This document shows positions 8,509 to 19,393 of a stretch of 64,000 nt of DNA, one piece after another; within the stretch, counting starts at the first letter, position 1; the number at the start of each line of letters is the position of its first letter. Made by a program: the position numbers and the translations under genes. Source of the stretch: Bacillus sp. N13C7 (GTDB taxonomy: Bacteria; Bacillota; Bacilli; Bacillales; Bacillaceae); NCBI RefSeq assembly GCF_026790065.1, contig NZ_JALAMO010000007.1:246829-310828 (forward strand), read 5' to 3'. The notes under the pieces are model-generated. The model did not search any database, was not told the DNA's origin, and saw only the letters and a list, made by a program, of their open reading frames with translations.

Positions 8509-10597
8509 AACTACATTATTGATTCCTGTTGGCACCCAAGATAACAACTTAATGCAAACATACATTGATTTTGTTAAAGGTCAAAGTATGAATTGGAATA
8601 GCTTGGAGATATTTTTTGTTGTAGACGACAATGATATAGCTGATCAAAATCTAGATGAGAATGTACATTTAATTAGTAGTAAAAATTTTAATATTTCATT
8701 GAGTAAAGGAAAGTATATATTCCTTTCAAATATTGAATATCGCTATGATTCAAATTTATTGAAAAGACTTTCTGAAAAGATGAATATAAATGGGGTATCT
8801 GTAATAAAAGCATATAGATTGTTAAATAACAATTTATATGAAAATATAATTGCTTCGAGGATAATGCCAAAACAATATTTGGTTGAGACCGGTTTCTTCT
8901 CAGAAAATACTTTTAATCGTGATAATTTAGTTCAATTCTTTTTTGAGCAAGATACAAAGAATATTGAAATGGATTATTTGGGAGAGTGTTTTGTAGATAA
9001 TGAATTTATAGAATATAGTTATCAGTGTCATATCCAATCTTTTAAAAAAATCGTCAGCTTAAATAATGAGCAATTTCTTACGGAATTTGGAGAACTGATA
9101 TTGGAAACATTAATGTCTTATGTAGATACGAATGTTTTTTTGAATAATTTACTTGATAAAGATCATAGGGTTGCGTACGATACAATAAAAAAGATAAGTG
9201 AAATTGTTAAGGTAGAGGAGATTTATAACTTTAATGAAGTAGGTTATGGAACCTTTGTTAAATTGATCCAGAAAAATTGTTATTATGAAGCAACAGAGTT
9301 TATGAAATTGTTAAAGAGTAAAAGACATTGGTTCAATCAATCAAGAACTTATAAATCTTATTTTGCGAGAGTTCCGTTGTTTGAAAAATCGTTATCTTGG
9401 AAATTAACGAAGCCTTTGAGAGACTTAAAGTATCAATTCGGCCATATCAAGCAGATGCTATATAAATATCTTCTTATTTCTTTTACATATATAGTGAAGC
9501 TGTTATATAGAAAAGATGTATGGTTAGTCGGAGAGAGATTTGATCAAGCTGAAGACAATGGATACGCCTTCTTTGAGTATTGTAGAACAAATCATCCAGA
9601 TAAAAAAATCTTTTATATTATTGAAAAAGGTTCCCCGCATGCTGAAAAGGTAAAACGCTTAGGAAATATACTTTATCACTCCAGTTTTAAACATAAATTA
9701 TATATGTTTTTAGCTAATGCATATATAAGTGCATGGACATTTCAAGAAGGTTTGTATCCATGGCCTTTAAAGGTGTATAACAAGTATTATAAAAAAGTTT
9801 TAAGCAACAAATATAATATCTGTCTGCAACATGGTTTAATTATGTATAACATTTCACCTTATTTGCATAAAGAGAAGTATAATCAAGATCTCGTTATTAG
9901 CAGTTCAGAAAAAGAAAAAGAGATTATACTTAATACCCTAGGTTACAATAGTGATGAAGTTGTCGTAACTGGTCTTTCGAGGTTCGATAGGCTGTCAAAA
10001 AATAAATCAAATAAAGACCAGATTTTAGTTATGCCGACCTGGAGAAGAAGTTTAGTTCAAATGAATAAACATAACTTTTTGAAATCTAAGTACTTCCTCT
10101 CTTACCAGAATTTGCTTAAAAATGAGAAGTTCCTTAATATGATAGAGGATAAGGGAATTGAAGTCAAATTTTATATACATTATCAAATGCAGAAGTATAT
10201 AAAAAATTTCAATGTTGATCATCCACAGATTGAAATTTTAACCAAAAATAATGCAATAGTATCTGATTTGATTAGAGAAAGTTCTTTATTGGTTACAGAT
10301 TATTCATCTGTTTCTGCTGATTTTTTGTTTATGAATAAACCAGTTGTTTTTTATCAATTTGATCCTTATGATAATCATTCCATCAGAGTAAATGAGATTA
10401 AATCTGAAGACATTGGAATAGTTGCATCAGAAGAAGAAACTGTTGTAAATAACATAATTGAGATATGTCATAGAAACTTTGAAATAGATAAGCAATTTAA
10501 AGAGAATTCTAAGAAGATCTTTAAATTTAAAGATGATAAAAATAATGAACGTATCTATAATACGATCTTAAACACTGTAAAAAGAGCAAATAGATAA
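8501..10597 (+). CDS. Fusion of degenerate glycosyltransferase-like domain and CDP-glycerol-type phosphotransferase
   Basis: 698 residues. The first about 290 residues resemble a family 2 glycosyltransferase that has lost its signature: LLIPVGTQDNN replaces the usual PVYN motif and no DxD is seen in the expected place (SNIEYRYDSNLL). A KSLSWKLTKPLR hinge (about 296-307) follows, then from about 340 a TagF/TarL-type domain: WLVGERFDQAEDNG, LQHGLIMYN (His444), VMPTWRR, FYIHYQM (His560) and VTDYSSVSADF (598-608). Both histidines are kept, so this half is probably active and may polymerise or add a polyol or sugar phosphate. The overall plan recalls GgaB (about 900 residues) of 168. GTG start after AAGGAG, overlapping the previous gene. 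Confidence 0.78.
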   Translation: MIETTLLIPVGTQDNNLMQTYIDFVKGQSMNWNSLEIFFVVDDNDIADQNLDENVHLISSKNFNISLSKGKYIFLSNIEYRYDSNLLKRLSEKMNINGVSVIKAYRLLNNNLYENIIASRIMPKQYLVETGFFSENTFNRDNLVQFFFEQDTKNIEMDYLGECFVDNEFIEYSYQCHIQSFKKIVSLNNEQFLTEFGELILETLMSYVDTNVFLNNLLDKDHRVAYDTIKKISEIVKVEEIYNFNEVGYGTFVKLIQKNCYYEATEFMKLLKSKRHWFNQSRTYKSYFARVPLFEKSLSWKLTKPLRDLKYQFGHIKQMLYKYLLISFTYIVKLLYRKDVWLVGERFDQAEDNGYAFFEYCRTNHPDKKIFYIIEKGSPHAEKVKRLGNILYHSSFKHKLYMFLANAYISAWTFQEGLYPWPLKVYNKYYKKVLSNKYNICLQHGLIMYNISPYLHKEKYNQDLVISSSEKEKEIILNTLGYNSDEVVVTGLSRFDRLSKNKSNKDQILVMPTWRRSLVQMNKHNFLKSKYFLSYQNLLKNEKFLNMIEDKGIEVKFYIHYQMQKYIKNFNVDHPQIEILTKNNAIVSDLIRESSLLVTDYSSVSADFLFMNKPVVFYQFDPYDNHSIRVNEIKSEDIGIVASEEETVVNNIIEICHRNFEIDKQFKENSKKIFKFKDDKNNERIYNTILNTVKRANR

Positions 10598-10599
10598 GA

Positions 10600-10646
10600 A
10601 CATTGTAGAAAAAACCGATGGATTAAATCTGTCGGCTTTTTCTATA
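10600..10646 (+). terminator. Weak candidate terminator after the AT-rich module
   Basis: An imperfect inverted repeat, GAAAAAACCGA and TCGGCTTTTTC, lies just after the 8501 gene with a loop of about 14 bases. It could end the module's transcript, leaving tagGH to a promoter in the 10650-10769 gap, where TACAAT (10693-10698) is a possible -10. Confidence 0.35.
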
Positions 10647-10769
10647 CATTAAATTTAGACAGCTACAATGTGAAAAAAAACTTAATATCTGTTACAATAT
10701 TCACCGGTGCTTTCAAATTTCTTTAACCGAAAGATCCAAAAAATCATTTAAGTCTAAGGAAGATAAACA

Positions 10770-11597
10770 ATGAATGCATTAGTAAGAATCGTAAAAGAGC
10801 AAGTGACATCGTTTCCTTTAATTTTGCGCTTGGCTTCGTATGAGACAAAGTCTCAGTATCAGATGAATTATCTTGGTGTATTATGGCAGTTTTTAAATCC
10901 TCTCATTCAAATGCTGGCGTACTGGTTTGTATTTGGTATGGGGATTCGCAACAGCAAGCCGATCATAACAGGTATCGGAGAAGTGCCTTTTATTGTTTGG
11001 ATGCTGGCTGGGTTAATTCCGTGGTTCTTTATTAGCCCGACCATTCTTGATGGATCAAACAGTGTGTTTAAGCGGATCAATATGGTTGCGAAAATGAATT
11101 TTCCGATCAGTTCACTGCCTTCTGTTGTGATTGCTTCAAATTTATTTAGTTATTTTGTAATGATGGGTGTTTATGTCATAGTCTTGTTAGCAAGCGGTAT
11201 TTACCCTAGCTTGCATTGGATACAATATATTTACTATTTGATCTGCATGATTGTATTTATGTTTTCATTTAGTTTGTTTAACTCTACAATCAGTGTGCTT
11301 GTCAGAGATTATCAATTTCTGCTGCAGGCCGTAACCAGATTATTGTTCTTTTTACTTCCAATTTTTTGGAATATCTCGGAGCAGCTCGGGAAAAATCACC
11401 CGAACCTTCTGCCTGTGCTTAAGCTGAATCCGATTTTTTATCTGATAGAAGGATTCAGGAACAGCTTCTTAGATGGAAAATGGTTTTTCCAAGATATGAA
11501 GTACACGTTGTACTTTTGGTTGTTCACATTCCTTTTATTGTTAGTAGGTTCTATCCTGCATATGAAATTCAGAGACAAGTTTGTTGACTTTCTTTAA
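10770..11597 (+). CDS. tagG: Teichoic acid ABC transporter permease TagG/TarG
   Basis: Membrane subunit of the ATP-driven exporter that flips lipid-linked teichoic acid to the outer face. It has 275 residues, the same length as 168 TagG, with about six hydrophobic segments (for example [59 protein letters not shown]) and the ABC-2 type pattern [11 protein letters not shown] near the start, which is the amphipathic coupling region. The ATG at 10770 follows AAGGAAG. It pairs with tagH 19 bases downstream. Base composition returns here to the normal B. subtilis level. Confidence 0.97.
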   Translation: MNALVRIVKEQVTSFPLILRLASYETKSQYQMNYLGVLWQFLNPLIQMLAYWFVFGMGIRNSKPIITGIGEVPFIVWMLAGLIPWFFISPTILDGSNSVFKRINMVAKMNFPISSLPSVVIASNLFSYFVMMGVYVIVLLASGIYPSLHWIQYIYYLICMIVFMFSFSLFNSTISVLVRDYQFLLQAVTRLLFFLLPIFWNISEQLGKNHPNLLPVLKLNPIFYLIEGFRNSFLDGKWFFQDMKYTLYFWLFTFLLLLVGSILHMKFRDKFVDFL

Positions 11598-11604
11598 TAC
11601 GTAA

Positions 11605-13200
<1,596 letters not shown>

Positions 13201-13201
13201 G

Positions 13202-13235
13202 AAAAGGCTATTGGAGGAATCTCCAATAGCCTTTT
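13202..13235. terminator. Bidirectional terminator between tagH and gtaB
   Basis: Perfect inverted repeat AAAAGGCTATTGGAG / CTCCAATAGCCTTTT with a four-base loop. A and T runs on both sides serve convergent tagH and gtaB. Confidence 0.92.
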
Positions 13236-13238
13236 TGT

Positions 13239-14117
13239 TTAGATTTCTTCTTTGTTTAGTAAACCTTCCATAAATGGAACGAGCTGCTCGCGAAGCTCTT
13301 TATCCTGCATCGCAAACTCAAGAGTTGTTGTGATAAAGCCGAGCTTTTCACCAACATCATAACGCTTACCTTCAAAATCGTAAGCAAACACTCTTTGAAT
13401 TTCATTCAGTTTTTGGATGGCGTCTGTCAGCTGAATTTCACCGCCGGCGCCAACCTGCTGCTCCTCTAAGTACATGAAGATCTCAGGTGTGAATACGTAA
13501 CGGCCTAAGATGGCAAGGTTAGAAGGTGCAGTGCCTTTAGGCGGCTTCTCAACGAAATTTTTCACCTGGTAACGGCGGCCCTCACTTGTCAGCGGGTCGA
13601 TAATGCCGTAGCGGTGTGTTTCATCTTCAGGCACTTGCTGAACACCGATAATAGAAGAAAGTGTTCTTTCGTATTCATCCATTAATTGGCGCAACCCTGG
13701 TGTTTCTGCCTGTACAATATCGTCTCCAAGCAGAACAGCAAACGGCTCATCACCGATAAAGTTGCGTGCGCACCAGACAGCGTGTCCGAGTCCTTTAGGC
13801 TCTTTTTGGCGGATATAGTGAATGTCAGCCAGGTTAGAAGCTTTTTTCACTTTTTCAAGAAGTTCAGTTTTTCCTTTTTCTTCTAGGTTTCTTTCAAGCT
13901 CAGGAGAGTAATCAAAATGATCCTCAATCGCACGCTTGCTTTTTCCTGTTACGATAATAATATCCTCAATACCGGCTTCAACAGCTTCTTCAATTATGTA
14001 TTGAATGGTAGGCTTATCAACGATAGGAAGCATTTCTTTCGGCATTGCTTTCGTAGCCGGCAAGAATCTCGTTCCGAGACCTGCGGCAGGGATTATGGCT
14101 TTACGTACTTTTTTCAA
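13239..14117 (-). CDS. gtaB: UTP-glucose-1-phosphate uridylyltransferase GtaB
   Basis: Makes UDP-glucose from UTP and glucose 1-phosphate for teichoic acid glucosylation, glucolipids and, through TuaD, teichuronic acid. Family signature [20 protein letters not shown] with the catalytic Arg and Lys near the N-terminus, then [17 protein letters not shown] and NFVEKPP. Two in-frame TTG codons are possible; the one at 14117 is better spaced from AAGGAAGG and gives 292 residues, the 168 length, while 14123 would add two. Transcribed alone, with a sigma-B promoter upstream, as expected for a general-stress gene. Confidence 0.96.
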   Translation of the reverse strand: MKKVRKAIIPAAGLGTRFLPATKAMPKEMLPIVDKPTIQYIIEEAVEAGIEDIIIVTGKSKRAIEDHFDYSPELERNLEEKGKTELLEKVKKASNLADIHYIRQKEPKGLGHAVWCARNFIGDEPFAVLLGDDIVQAETPGLRQLMDEYERTLSSIIGVQQVPEDETHRYGIIDPLTSEGRRYQVKNFVEKPPKGTAPSNLAILGRYVFTPEIFMYLEEQQVGAGGEIQLTDAIQKLNEIQRVFAYDFEGKRYDVGEKLGFITTTLEFAMQDKELREQLVPFMEGLLNKEEI

Positions 14118-14458
14118 TTTCAAAGCACCTTCCTTAAGAACAGATTTAGGGTTCAGCTTTATTGAATGCTGAGTATTTAAAATGTTTGAGTTTCTTTTCT
14201 CATCAATACCCTATTTTCATTCTGTTAAACACATTTAATCATATAAGAAAAACCATTATTAAACAAGAGTCAATTCAGTGACTTTAGATTAAGGAAATAC
14301 AAAAAATTAACATCAATTGATAGATAAGACAGTTTACGCGGACTCGAAAAATTCCAGAAGAGTAACTGCTTTTTCATCTCTAGAGCCAGCACAGCAAAAA
14401 TGATATAATGTAGTTCTGAAAATGTGACTGTACGAATTTTTTCGAAAGGTATAAATAG
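14118..14458. promoter_or_regulatory. Divergent gtaB / glycosyltransferase-pair control region
   Basis: About 340 bases without a gene. Besides the gtaB sigma-B promoter it contains, towards 14459, an extended -10 TG-A-TATAAT (14402-14409) with no clear -35. No hairpin or riboswitch-like structure was recognised. Confidence 0.4.
14206..14230 (-). promoter_or_regulatory. Sigma-B promoter of gtaB
   Basis: On the minus strand GTTTAA (14230-14225), 13 bases, GGGTAT (14211-14206) is an exact consensus fit. gtaB is an established sigma-B gene in B. subtilis. Confidence 0.85.
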
Positions 14459-15832
14459 ATGATGACGATTAAGGTTTCTATCCCAAAATTAGCATATGTT
14501 TGCACAGGACTGAATGCTGCAAAAAAGTTTAATATCAATACAATCGATTGGAATTATCCAATGGAAATTGTCACTTTACATCATGAGCCTAATGGGCCTT
14601 CTTCTTTTAAAGATGCAGCTGTTATCAATATGTACAGCTATTTTAAAGGATCTGAACCTCAGAAAGATAAAATCAAGCATCCGATTGAACAGGAAGGTTT
14701 AACATATATTCAAGAACCGAACAAGCCCATTTACCGGTATTACCAAAATGGGCGTTATATCAAATACCAAAGGTTTACAGCATCAGGAGAACTTGCTGTT
14801 ATTGACTACTTTAACGAAAACAGGCAAAGGTTTAAAAGAGAAGAATACGATTCATCCGGCTATGTACACAGTTTAATGTACATGGATCTGGAGGCTAACA
14901 AACCGAAGCAGCATCTTTATGTAAGAGCAGACGGCACCTGTTATATGACCAAATGGTATAAGAATGATGGCACGACTGAAAAAATTGTCATTTTTGACGA
15001 AAAAGAGAATATAGTCAGTGTGTTGTATTCAGAAGATGAACTATCACATTATTTTCTGAGCCGTTTGATAAAGGAAACGGATTATTTATTTTTAACTTCT
15101 GAAGTGGAAATATATACAACACTAAAATCTCTTTCAGTTGAATATCCTTCTATGTATTTAGGTTTTATAGAGACAAATGTGATGTTGGACAGCCCTGAAA
15201 AGGAAATAAGCCATCTTGATGCGTTCGTGGTCCCTTCATTGAAGAGATATCATGACACGATTGAAAAAACGGGGCCTCGCACAAATATTTATTACGTTTC
15301 TGAAGAGCCTTTTACCCGCAAACGTTTTGTGGGCAAATTAATTGATCAGGTGCCTTTCAACAATCAATTGAAAGATATGAATGTTGAGCTGTTAACGGCA
15401 GAATGGCAATCAAGATCTGATTTATATTTGTCAGCCAAGGTCGAATTTAAAGGCGACGTTCCAACCCATTCTGTTGGCCGTCACAAAATGTATTGGAAAG
15501 TAAAAAATAAGAAGAGCGGTACTGAAAGTACGTTTAATGCAACAGTAAGCGTAAGCAATGAGGAAGAGCTGATATTTACTGTAAGCGGCACTCTTCGTGT
15601 TCATTCAGTATTAGATCAGCTGTCCATGATCGAATTGTATCTCTGTTCAGAGTGGGATAATAGCTTCTTTGCATCGGGTGTACGCGTAACCGATCTAAAG
15701 AAAATTTCATCATCAGAACAAAGCATTTCAGGCTGGCAATTGACTTTAACAGTAGAAAATAATTATTTGCGTGTCCAGACGGCCGAGGGACTTCGGAGAA
15801 AACTAATGAACCGGCTGTTTACAAGGAAATAG
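14459..15832 (+). CDS. Probable non-catalytic GtfB-like partner of the adjacent TarM/TagE-type glycosyltransferase
   Basis: 457 residues without a complete catalytic domain. Residues about 80-190 match the beta-meander insert (DUF1975-like) of TagE, TarM and GtfA/GtfB: PIYRYYQNGRYIKYQRF, YFNENRQRFKREEYDSSG, YVRADGTCYMTKWY. A GT-B-like segment follows (YLFLTSEVEIYTTLKSL, LDAFVVPSLKRYHDTI), but the second Rossmann half with the ExxxxxxxE site is missing. Residues from about 310 form a beta-sandwich-like tail. In accessory Sec loci GtfB-type proteins are inactive partners that help GtfA bind acceptor; the tandem arrangement with 15866 suggests the same here. This is inference. Start ATG at 14459 or 14462 after GAAAGGT. 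Confidence 0.65.
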   Translation: MMTIKVSIPKLAYVCTGLNAAKKFNINTIDWNYPMEIVTLHHEPNGPSSFKDAAVINMYSYFKGSEPQKDKIKHPIEQEGLTYIQEPNKPIYRYYQNGRYIKYQRFTASGELAVIDYFNENRQRFKREEYDSSGYVHSLMYMDLEANKPKQHLYVRADGTCYMTKWYKNDGTTEKIVIFDEKENIVSVLYSEDELSHYFLSRLIKETDYLFLTSEVEIYTTLKSLSVEYPSMYLGFIETNVMLDSPEKEISHLDAFVVPSLKRYHDTIEKTGPRTNIYYVSEEPFTRKRFVGKLIDQVPFNNQLKDMNVELLTAEWQSRSDLYLSAKVEFKGDVPTHSVGRHKMYWKVKNKKSGTESTFNATVSVSNEEELIFTVSGTLRVHSVLDQLSMIELYLCSEWDNSFFASGVRVTDLKKISSSEQSISGWQLTLTVENNYLRVQTAEGLRRKLMNRLFTRK

Positions 15833-15865
15833 TAGAGAAGCTTTACCAGAAGAAGGAGCTTGAAG

Positions 15866-17386
15866 ATGAGAAGGATCTTTTCACTAATATATGAAATAGA
15901 CATTGAAAAAGGCGGCATTACAAGCTCTATGATGTCAAGATCTTATACATTTGCGGAGCGCGGCCATAAAATCGATTTGGTCACACTTGATTATAAAGAG
16001 AATTATGACCAGATTGAGAAAGAGCTGAAGAACGCAGGAAGATTGCATGCTGATGTAAATATCCTCAATATTTATGATGACTATAAAAATCAGCATAAGC
16101 ATATAAAAGTCGGGAATGCACAACAAAGTTATTATGAACAAAATCGCAATCGCTTTGAAGAACCCTATGCCATGTATCATAATGAGGAAAAATCAGAAAC
16201 GGAATACTTCAAGAACGGTTTATATATAAAAAGGAAAAAGTGGGATGAGTCGGATAACCTTTTATATGTAGATCACTTCAATGAAAATATGCAGATGACA
16301 AAGCGAGAATACTTTCGTGACGCTTATGTAAATAAAACGGTATTATTCGATACGAGAAGCGGAAAAATCAATCAAATTCACTACACAGCACCGGACGGTT
16401 TCTGTTATCTTACGGAATGGTATCATTTTCATACGGGAGCCAGCCAGGGAGTTATGCTGTTTGAACGAGATGAGAAGGAAGCTGTCTCTTTCAAAAACAA
16501 GCATGCGTTTCATACACACTGGCTTGAGAAGCTATGTGAAAAGGAAAAAGACCCTATTATTATCTGTGATGGGGTCGGAAGTGCTTCTAAAGTAAATGAA
16601 ATGCGTGAAGGATTGGCAAAACGATATTACTGTGTCCATTCAAATCATTTAGATTATCCATACACGTTAGGCAGCAAAGTCCGGAAAAATCATCAATACG
16701 CAATGGAGCATATTAACGATTATGACGGGCTGATCGTATTAACGAATGAACAAAAAGAAGATATCATGAAAGATTTTGAGTCGAACAATAATATTTTTGT
16801 TATTCCTCATGCTCCAAGAAGGCTTAAAAAATTACAAACGTATGAAAAAAAGAAAAACGAATTTGTCATGGTGGCCAGATATCATGAGGAAAAAGGGATC
16901 GATAAAGTCATAAAAGCAATGGAAATCGTAAAAAAAGCGCGTCCTGAAGTTGTCCTTAATATTTACGGCAGCGGTCCTGGCCACGAGCAATACCAGCAAC
17001 TGATTGATGATCTCCGGCTTGATAATGTACATTTAAAAGGTTATATTGCAAATCCTGCGCCGTTTTATCAGCAGGCGCTTGCCACATTATTAACATCAAA
17101 ATTTGAGGGGTTCAGTCTTGCCATTTGTGAATCGTTTTCGTGCGCAACCCCTGTTATCAGTTTTGATGTGAAATACAGCCCGAGAGAGCTTATAAAAGAA
17201 CACGAAACGGGAATGCTTGTAGAACCTGATGATATTGAAATGCTTGCTGAGAGTATCATTTATTTGTACGACAACCCAGAGAAAGCCATTCAATATGGAA
17301 AAAATGCAAAGAACTTAATGGATACACAATATAGTGAAGACCGATTGTTTGAAAGATGGGAAGAAGTATTTGAAATGACGAAATAA
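15866..17386 (+). CDS. TarM/TagE/GtfA-type alpha-glycosyltransferase (family 4)
   Basis: Predicted retaining glycosyltransferase that decorates teichoic acid from a UDP-sugar. The 506-residue protein (S. aureus TarM is about 493) has a GGITSSMMSRS glycine loop near the N-terminus, a DUF1975-like insert (about 80-190: YHNEEKSETEYFKNG, YFRDAYVNKT, TAPDGFCYLTEWYHF), and the C-terminal catalytic half. Arg338 and Lys343 (VARYHEEKGID) and the EGFSLAICES pair Glu414/Glu422 reproduce the spacing of the TarM donor-site residues. Start ATG at 15866 is eight bases after AAGGAG; the in-frame TTG at 15860 sits too close. It follows its probable partner by 33 bases. Product sugar (glucose or GlcNAc) is not decidable by eye. 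Confidence 0.85.
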   Translation: MRRIFSLIYEIDIEKGGITSSMMSRSYTFAERGHKIDLVTLDYKENYDQIEKELKNAGRLHADVNILNIYDDYKNQHKHIKVGNAQQSYYEQNRNRFEEPYAMYHNEEKSETEYFKNGLYIKRKKWDESDNLLYVDHFNENMQMTKREYFRDAYVNKTVLFDTRSGKINQIHYTAPDGFCYLTEWYHFHTGASQGVMLFERDEKEAVSFKNKHAFHTHWLEKLCEKEKDPIIICDGVGSASKVNEMREGLAKRYYCVHSNHLDYPYTLGSKVRKNHQYAMEHINDYDGLIVLTNEQKEDIMKDFESNNNIFVIPHAPRRLKKLQTYEKKKNEFVMVARYHEEKGIDKVIKAMEIVKKARPEVVLNIYGSGPGHEQYQQLIDDLRLDNVHLKGYIANPAPFYQQALATLLTSKFEGFSLAICESFSCATPVISFDVKYSPRELIKEHETGMLVEPDDIEMLAESIIYLYDNPEKAIQYGKNAKNLMDTQYSEDRLFERWEEVFEMTK

Positions 17387-17460
17387 TACATTTCTATACG
17401 TTTTTTGTTCATTATATGAGCTTTTGTGAAGAAATAGAAGCGGATAAGGATAGAGGTGTC

Positions 17461-19371
17461 ATGTTGAAAATTACTGCAGCAGTACCCACATACAACTCAG
17501 AACATTTTATCTCCCGCTGCCTGGATAGTCTGGTTCAACAAACCATGCCGAATAATGAGTACGAAATTATTTGTGTAGATGATTGTTCTCAGGATGGCAC
17601 GGTTTCAATATTAAAAAAGTACAGTGAACAGTATTCTAATATAACGGTTATTGAACGAGAGGAAAACTCGGGGGGGCCAGGAGAACCAAGAAACCAAGCC
17701 ATACGTGCTGCCGGCGGTGAATACATTTTTTTCATTGATTCCGATGATTATATAGGAATTGAAGCGTTTGAGAGAATGTATCAATTTGCAAAACAGCACG
17801 ATTCAGATATTGTGCTTGGAAAAATGGTCGGTGTAAATGGCAGATCGGTACCGCAAGCTATTTTTAAGGAAACAAAACCTGAGGCGGATCTTGTTAAATC
17901 TCCACTTGTCTACTCAATTGGCCCGACAAAACTTTTTAGAACTTCACTGCTAAGAGAGCATGACATATATTTTCCTTCCAATATACAGGCCACAGAGGAT
18001 CAGGTATTTGTCATGAAAGCTTATTTAGAAGCGGACAAAATTTCTGTCTTGGCCGACTATGATTATTACTATGCCGTACAGCATGACGGCGAGCATATGA
18101 CATTTGCATATGTTGCGCCCCAAAGCTACTACGGCGCTATGAAGGCCATCATAGATATGATTTGGGAGAGCCGTTTATCTCATACTGGCAAAAAGAAGTT
18201 TATGGCGAAGTTTTTAAATCGTCATTTTGACTTTTCCAGAACAACGGACTTTACCGTAACAATCGAGGACGAAAAGGAGCAGCAAACATGGATGACAGAG
18301 CTGCATCATTTTGTTGAACAAAATATTCCGCGGGAAATTGACAAGCTTGTTCATTCTCATACGCGGTTAAAATTATATTTTGTGCGTCATAATGACTTAA
18401 AGGGTTTGAAGCAATTTGAGGCGGATAAAGAAAATATGACTCAATTTACGTCAATTAAAAATGGTCATATCATAGCAGATTATCCCAGCCTTATCCCGTA
18501 TCATTTAGCAGAGAACGAACGGATCATTGATGACAGAAACAAAATCAGTCATTACGTAAGCGAATTTCAAATGAAGAACAACACTTTTTCATTAAAAGGG
18601 ACGGTTACCCACTCGGCCTTACAATCAGAGCATCAAGCTATGCAAACTTTATCCGGCATTTGGGTGCACCGTGATAGAAAAACTGAAAAAATCATTTCTC
18701 CGGTGTATGCCAAGGACGGGGAATTTGAATTTCTCACGAAGTTTGCTGATTTGGCCGTTAATGAAGAAGATATTGGAGTTTGGGACTTCTTTATTGAATC
18801 AGAGATTGACGGTTATAAAAAACGCGCCCGAATTGGCAGCAGCAGAGAAAAATATCCCTATTCAAAGCATGCTAAATATATTGGGAATAACGGGGAGTAT
18901 GCTTTCAGCGCAAGACCGTACTTTACAAAAACATACGATAATTTGTCGGTGGAGATAAGAAAGCAGGAAGTTCTGAAAGTTGAATTCAGAAATGATGATT
19001 CGGATCAGTATTTAACATTTGTATTCCCTGGAAGCCAATTGTTTTTTCCGAAGCAATCTTTATTATTGCTTGAATTCAATAACCAAGAGTTTTTAATCCC
19101 AATTAAAAAACAAATCAGTTCCGCTGACGGGACAGTGATACAGGTTGACAGGAATCTCGTTGAACAAAAATTTGCCCCGGCTCATTTACAAAACACCAAT
19201 ATCGTTTTATCCATCAATTCATACATAACGACATTGGTTCCCAAAAAGGATGTCAGCGTTTATTTTTGCAGTAAAAATATTGAAAAAAAGCTATGGTGCT
19301 TTAAAATAAAGAAGAAAGTAGATCTATTTATACAATCAGACCAATCCAAATTTTATCTAACAGCCCGTTAA
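17461..19371 (+). CDS. TarS/TarQ-like beta-glycosyltransferase, family 2, copy 1
   Basis: Inverting glycosyltransferase of the family that attaches beta-linked sugars to ribitol phosphate teichoic acid (S. aureus TarS, about 573 residues). Motifs in order: AAVPTYNSEHFI, CVDDCSQDGT, NSGGPGEPRNQAI, FFIDSDDYIG, GVNGRSVPQAIFKET, IQATEDQVFVMKAYL and DGEHMTFAYV, all lined up with TarS from memory. After about residue 340 come two beta-sandwich tail domains (LSGIWVHRDRKTEK, WDFFIESEIDGYKKRARIG) that in TarS drive trimer formation. The open frame starts at 17416, but the ATG at 17461 follows AAGGATAGAGG and gives 636 residues, matching copy 2 (634). Lies in the place of ggaB, last of the three-gene decoration operon before mnaA. 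Confidence 0.85.
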   Translation: MLKITAAVPTYNSEHFISRCLDSLVQQTMPNNEYEIICVDDCSQDGTVSILKKYSEQYSNITVIEREENSGGPGEPRNQAIRAAGGEYIFFIDSDDYIGIEAFERMYQFAKQHDSDIVLGKMVGVNGRSVPQAIFKETKPEADLVKSPLVYSIGPTKLFRTSLLREHDIYFPSNIQATEDQVFVMKAYLEADKISVLADYDYYYAVQHDGEHMTFAYVAPQSYYGAMKAIIDMIWESRLSHTGKKKFMAKFLNRHFDFSRTTDFTVTIEDEKEQQTWMTELHHFVEQNIPREIDKLVHSHTRLKLYFVRHNDLKGLKQFEADKENMTQFTSIKNGHIIADYPSLIPYHLAENERIIDDRNKISHYVSEFQMKNNTFSLKGTVTHSALQSEHQAMQTLSGIWVHRDRKTEKIISPVYAKDGEFEFLTKFADLAVNEEDIGVWDFFIESEIDGYKKRARIGSSREKYPYSKHAKYIGNNGEYAFSARPYFTKTYDNLSVEIRKQEVLKVEFRNDDSDQYLTFVFPGSQLFFPKQSLLLLEFNNQEFLIPIKKQISSADGTVIQVDRNLVEQKFAPAHLQNTNIVLSINSYITTLVPKKDVSVYFCSKNIEKKLWCFKIKKKVDLFIQSDQSKFYLTAR

Positions 19372-19393
19372 ACGAAGAAACCAGGTGACAAAT

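Larger units (their letters stand above)
3836..10597 (+). other. AT-rich four-gene module inserted between tarF and tagG
   Basis: From inside tarD to about 10.6 kb the DNA is rich in long A and T runs and AT-ending codons, unlike tagGH, mnaA or tua. The four genes are tightly packed (overlaps of 17 and 8 bases, gaps of 1 and 31). The shift ends sharply before tagG. This pattern suggests horizontal replacement of the teichoic acid polymer genes between conserved flanks. Exact GC values were not computed. Confidence 0.7.

Noticed and set aside
17068-17293. Two overlapping minus-strand frames in the TarM-like gene
   Set aside because: They oppose the catalytic ExxxxxxxE region; coding potential belongs to the plus strand.
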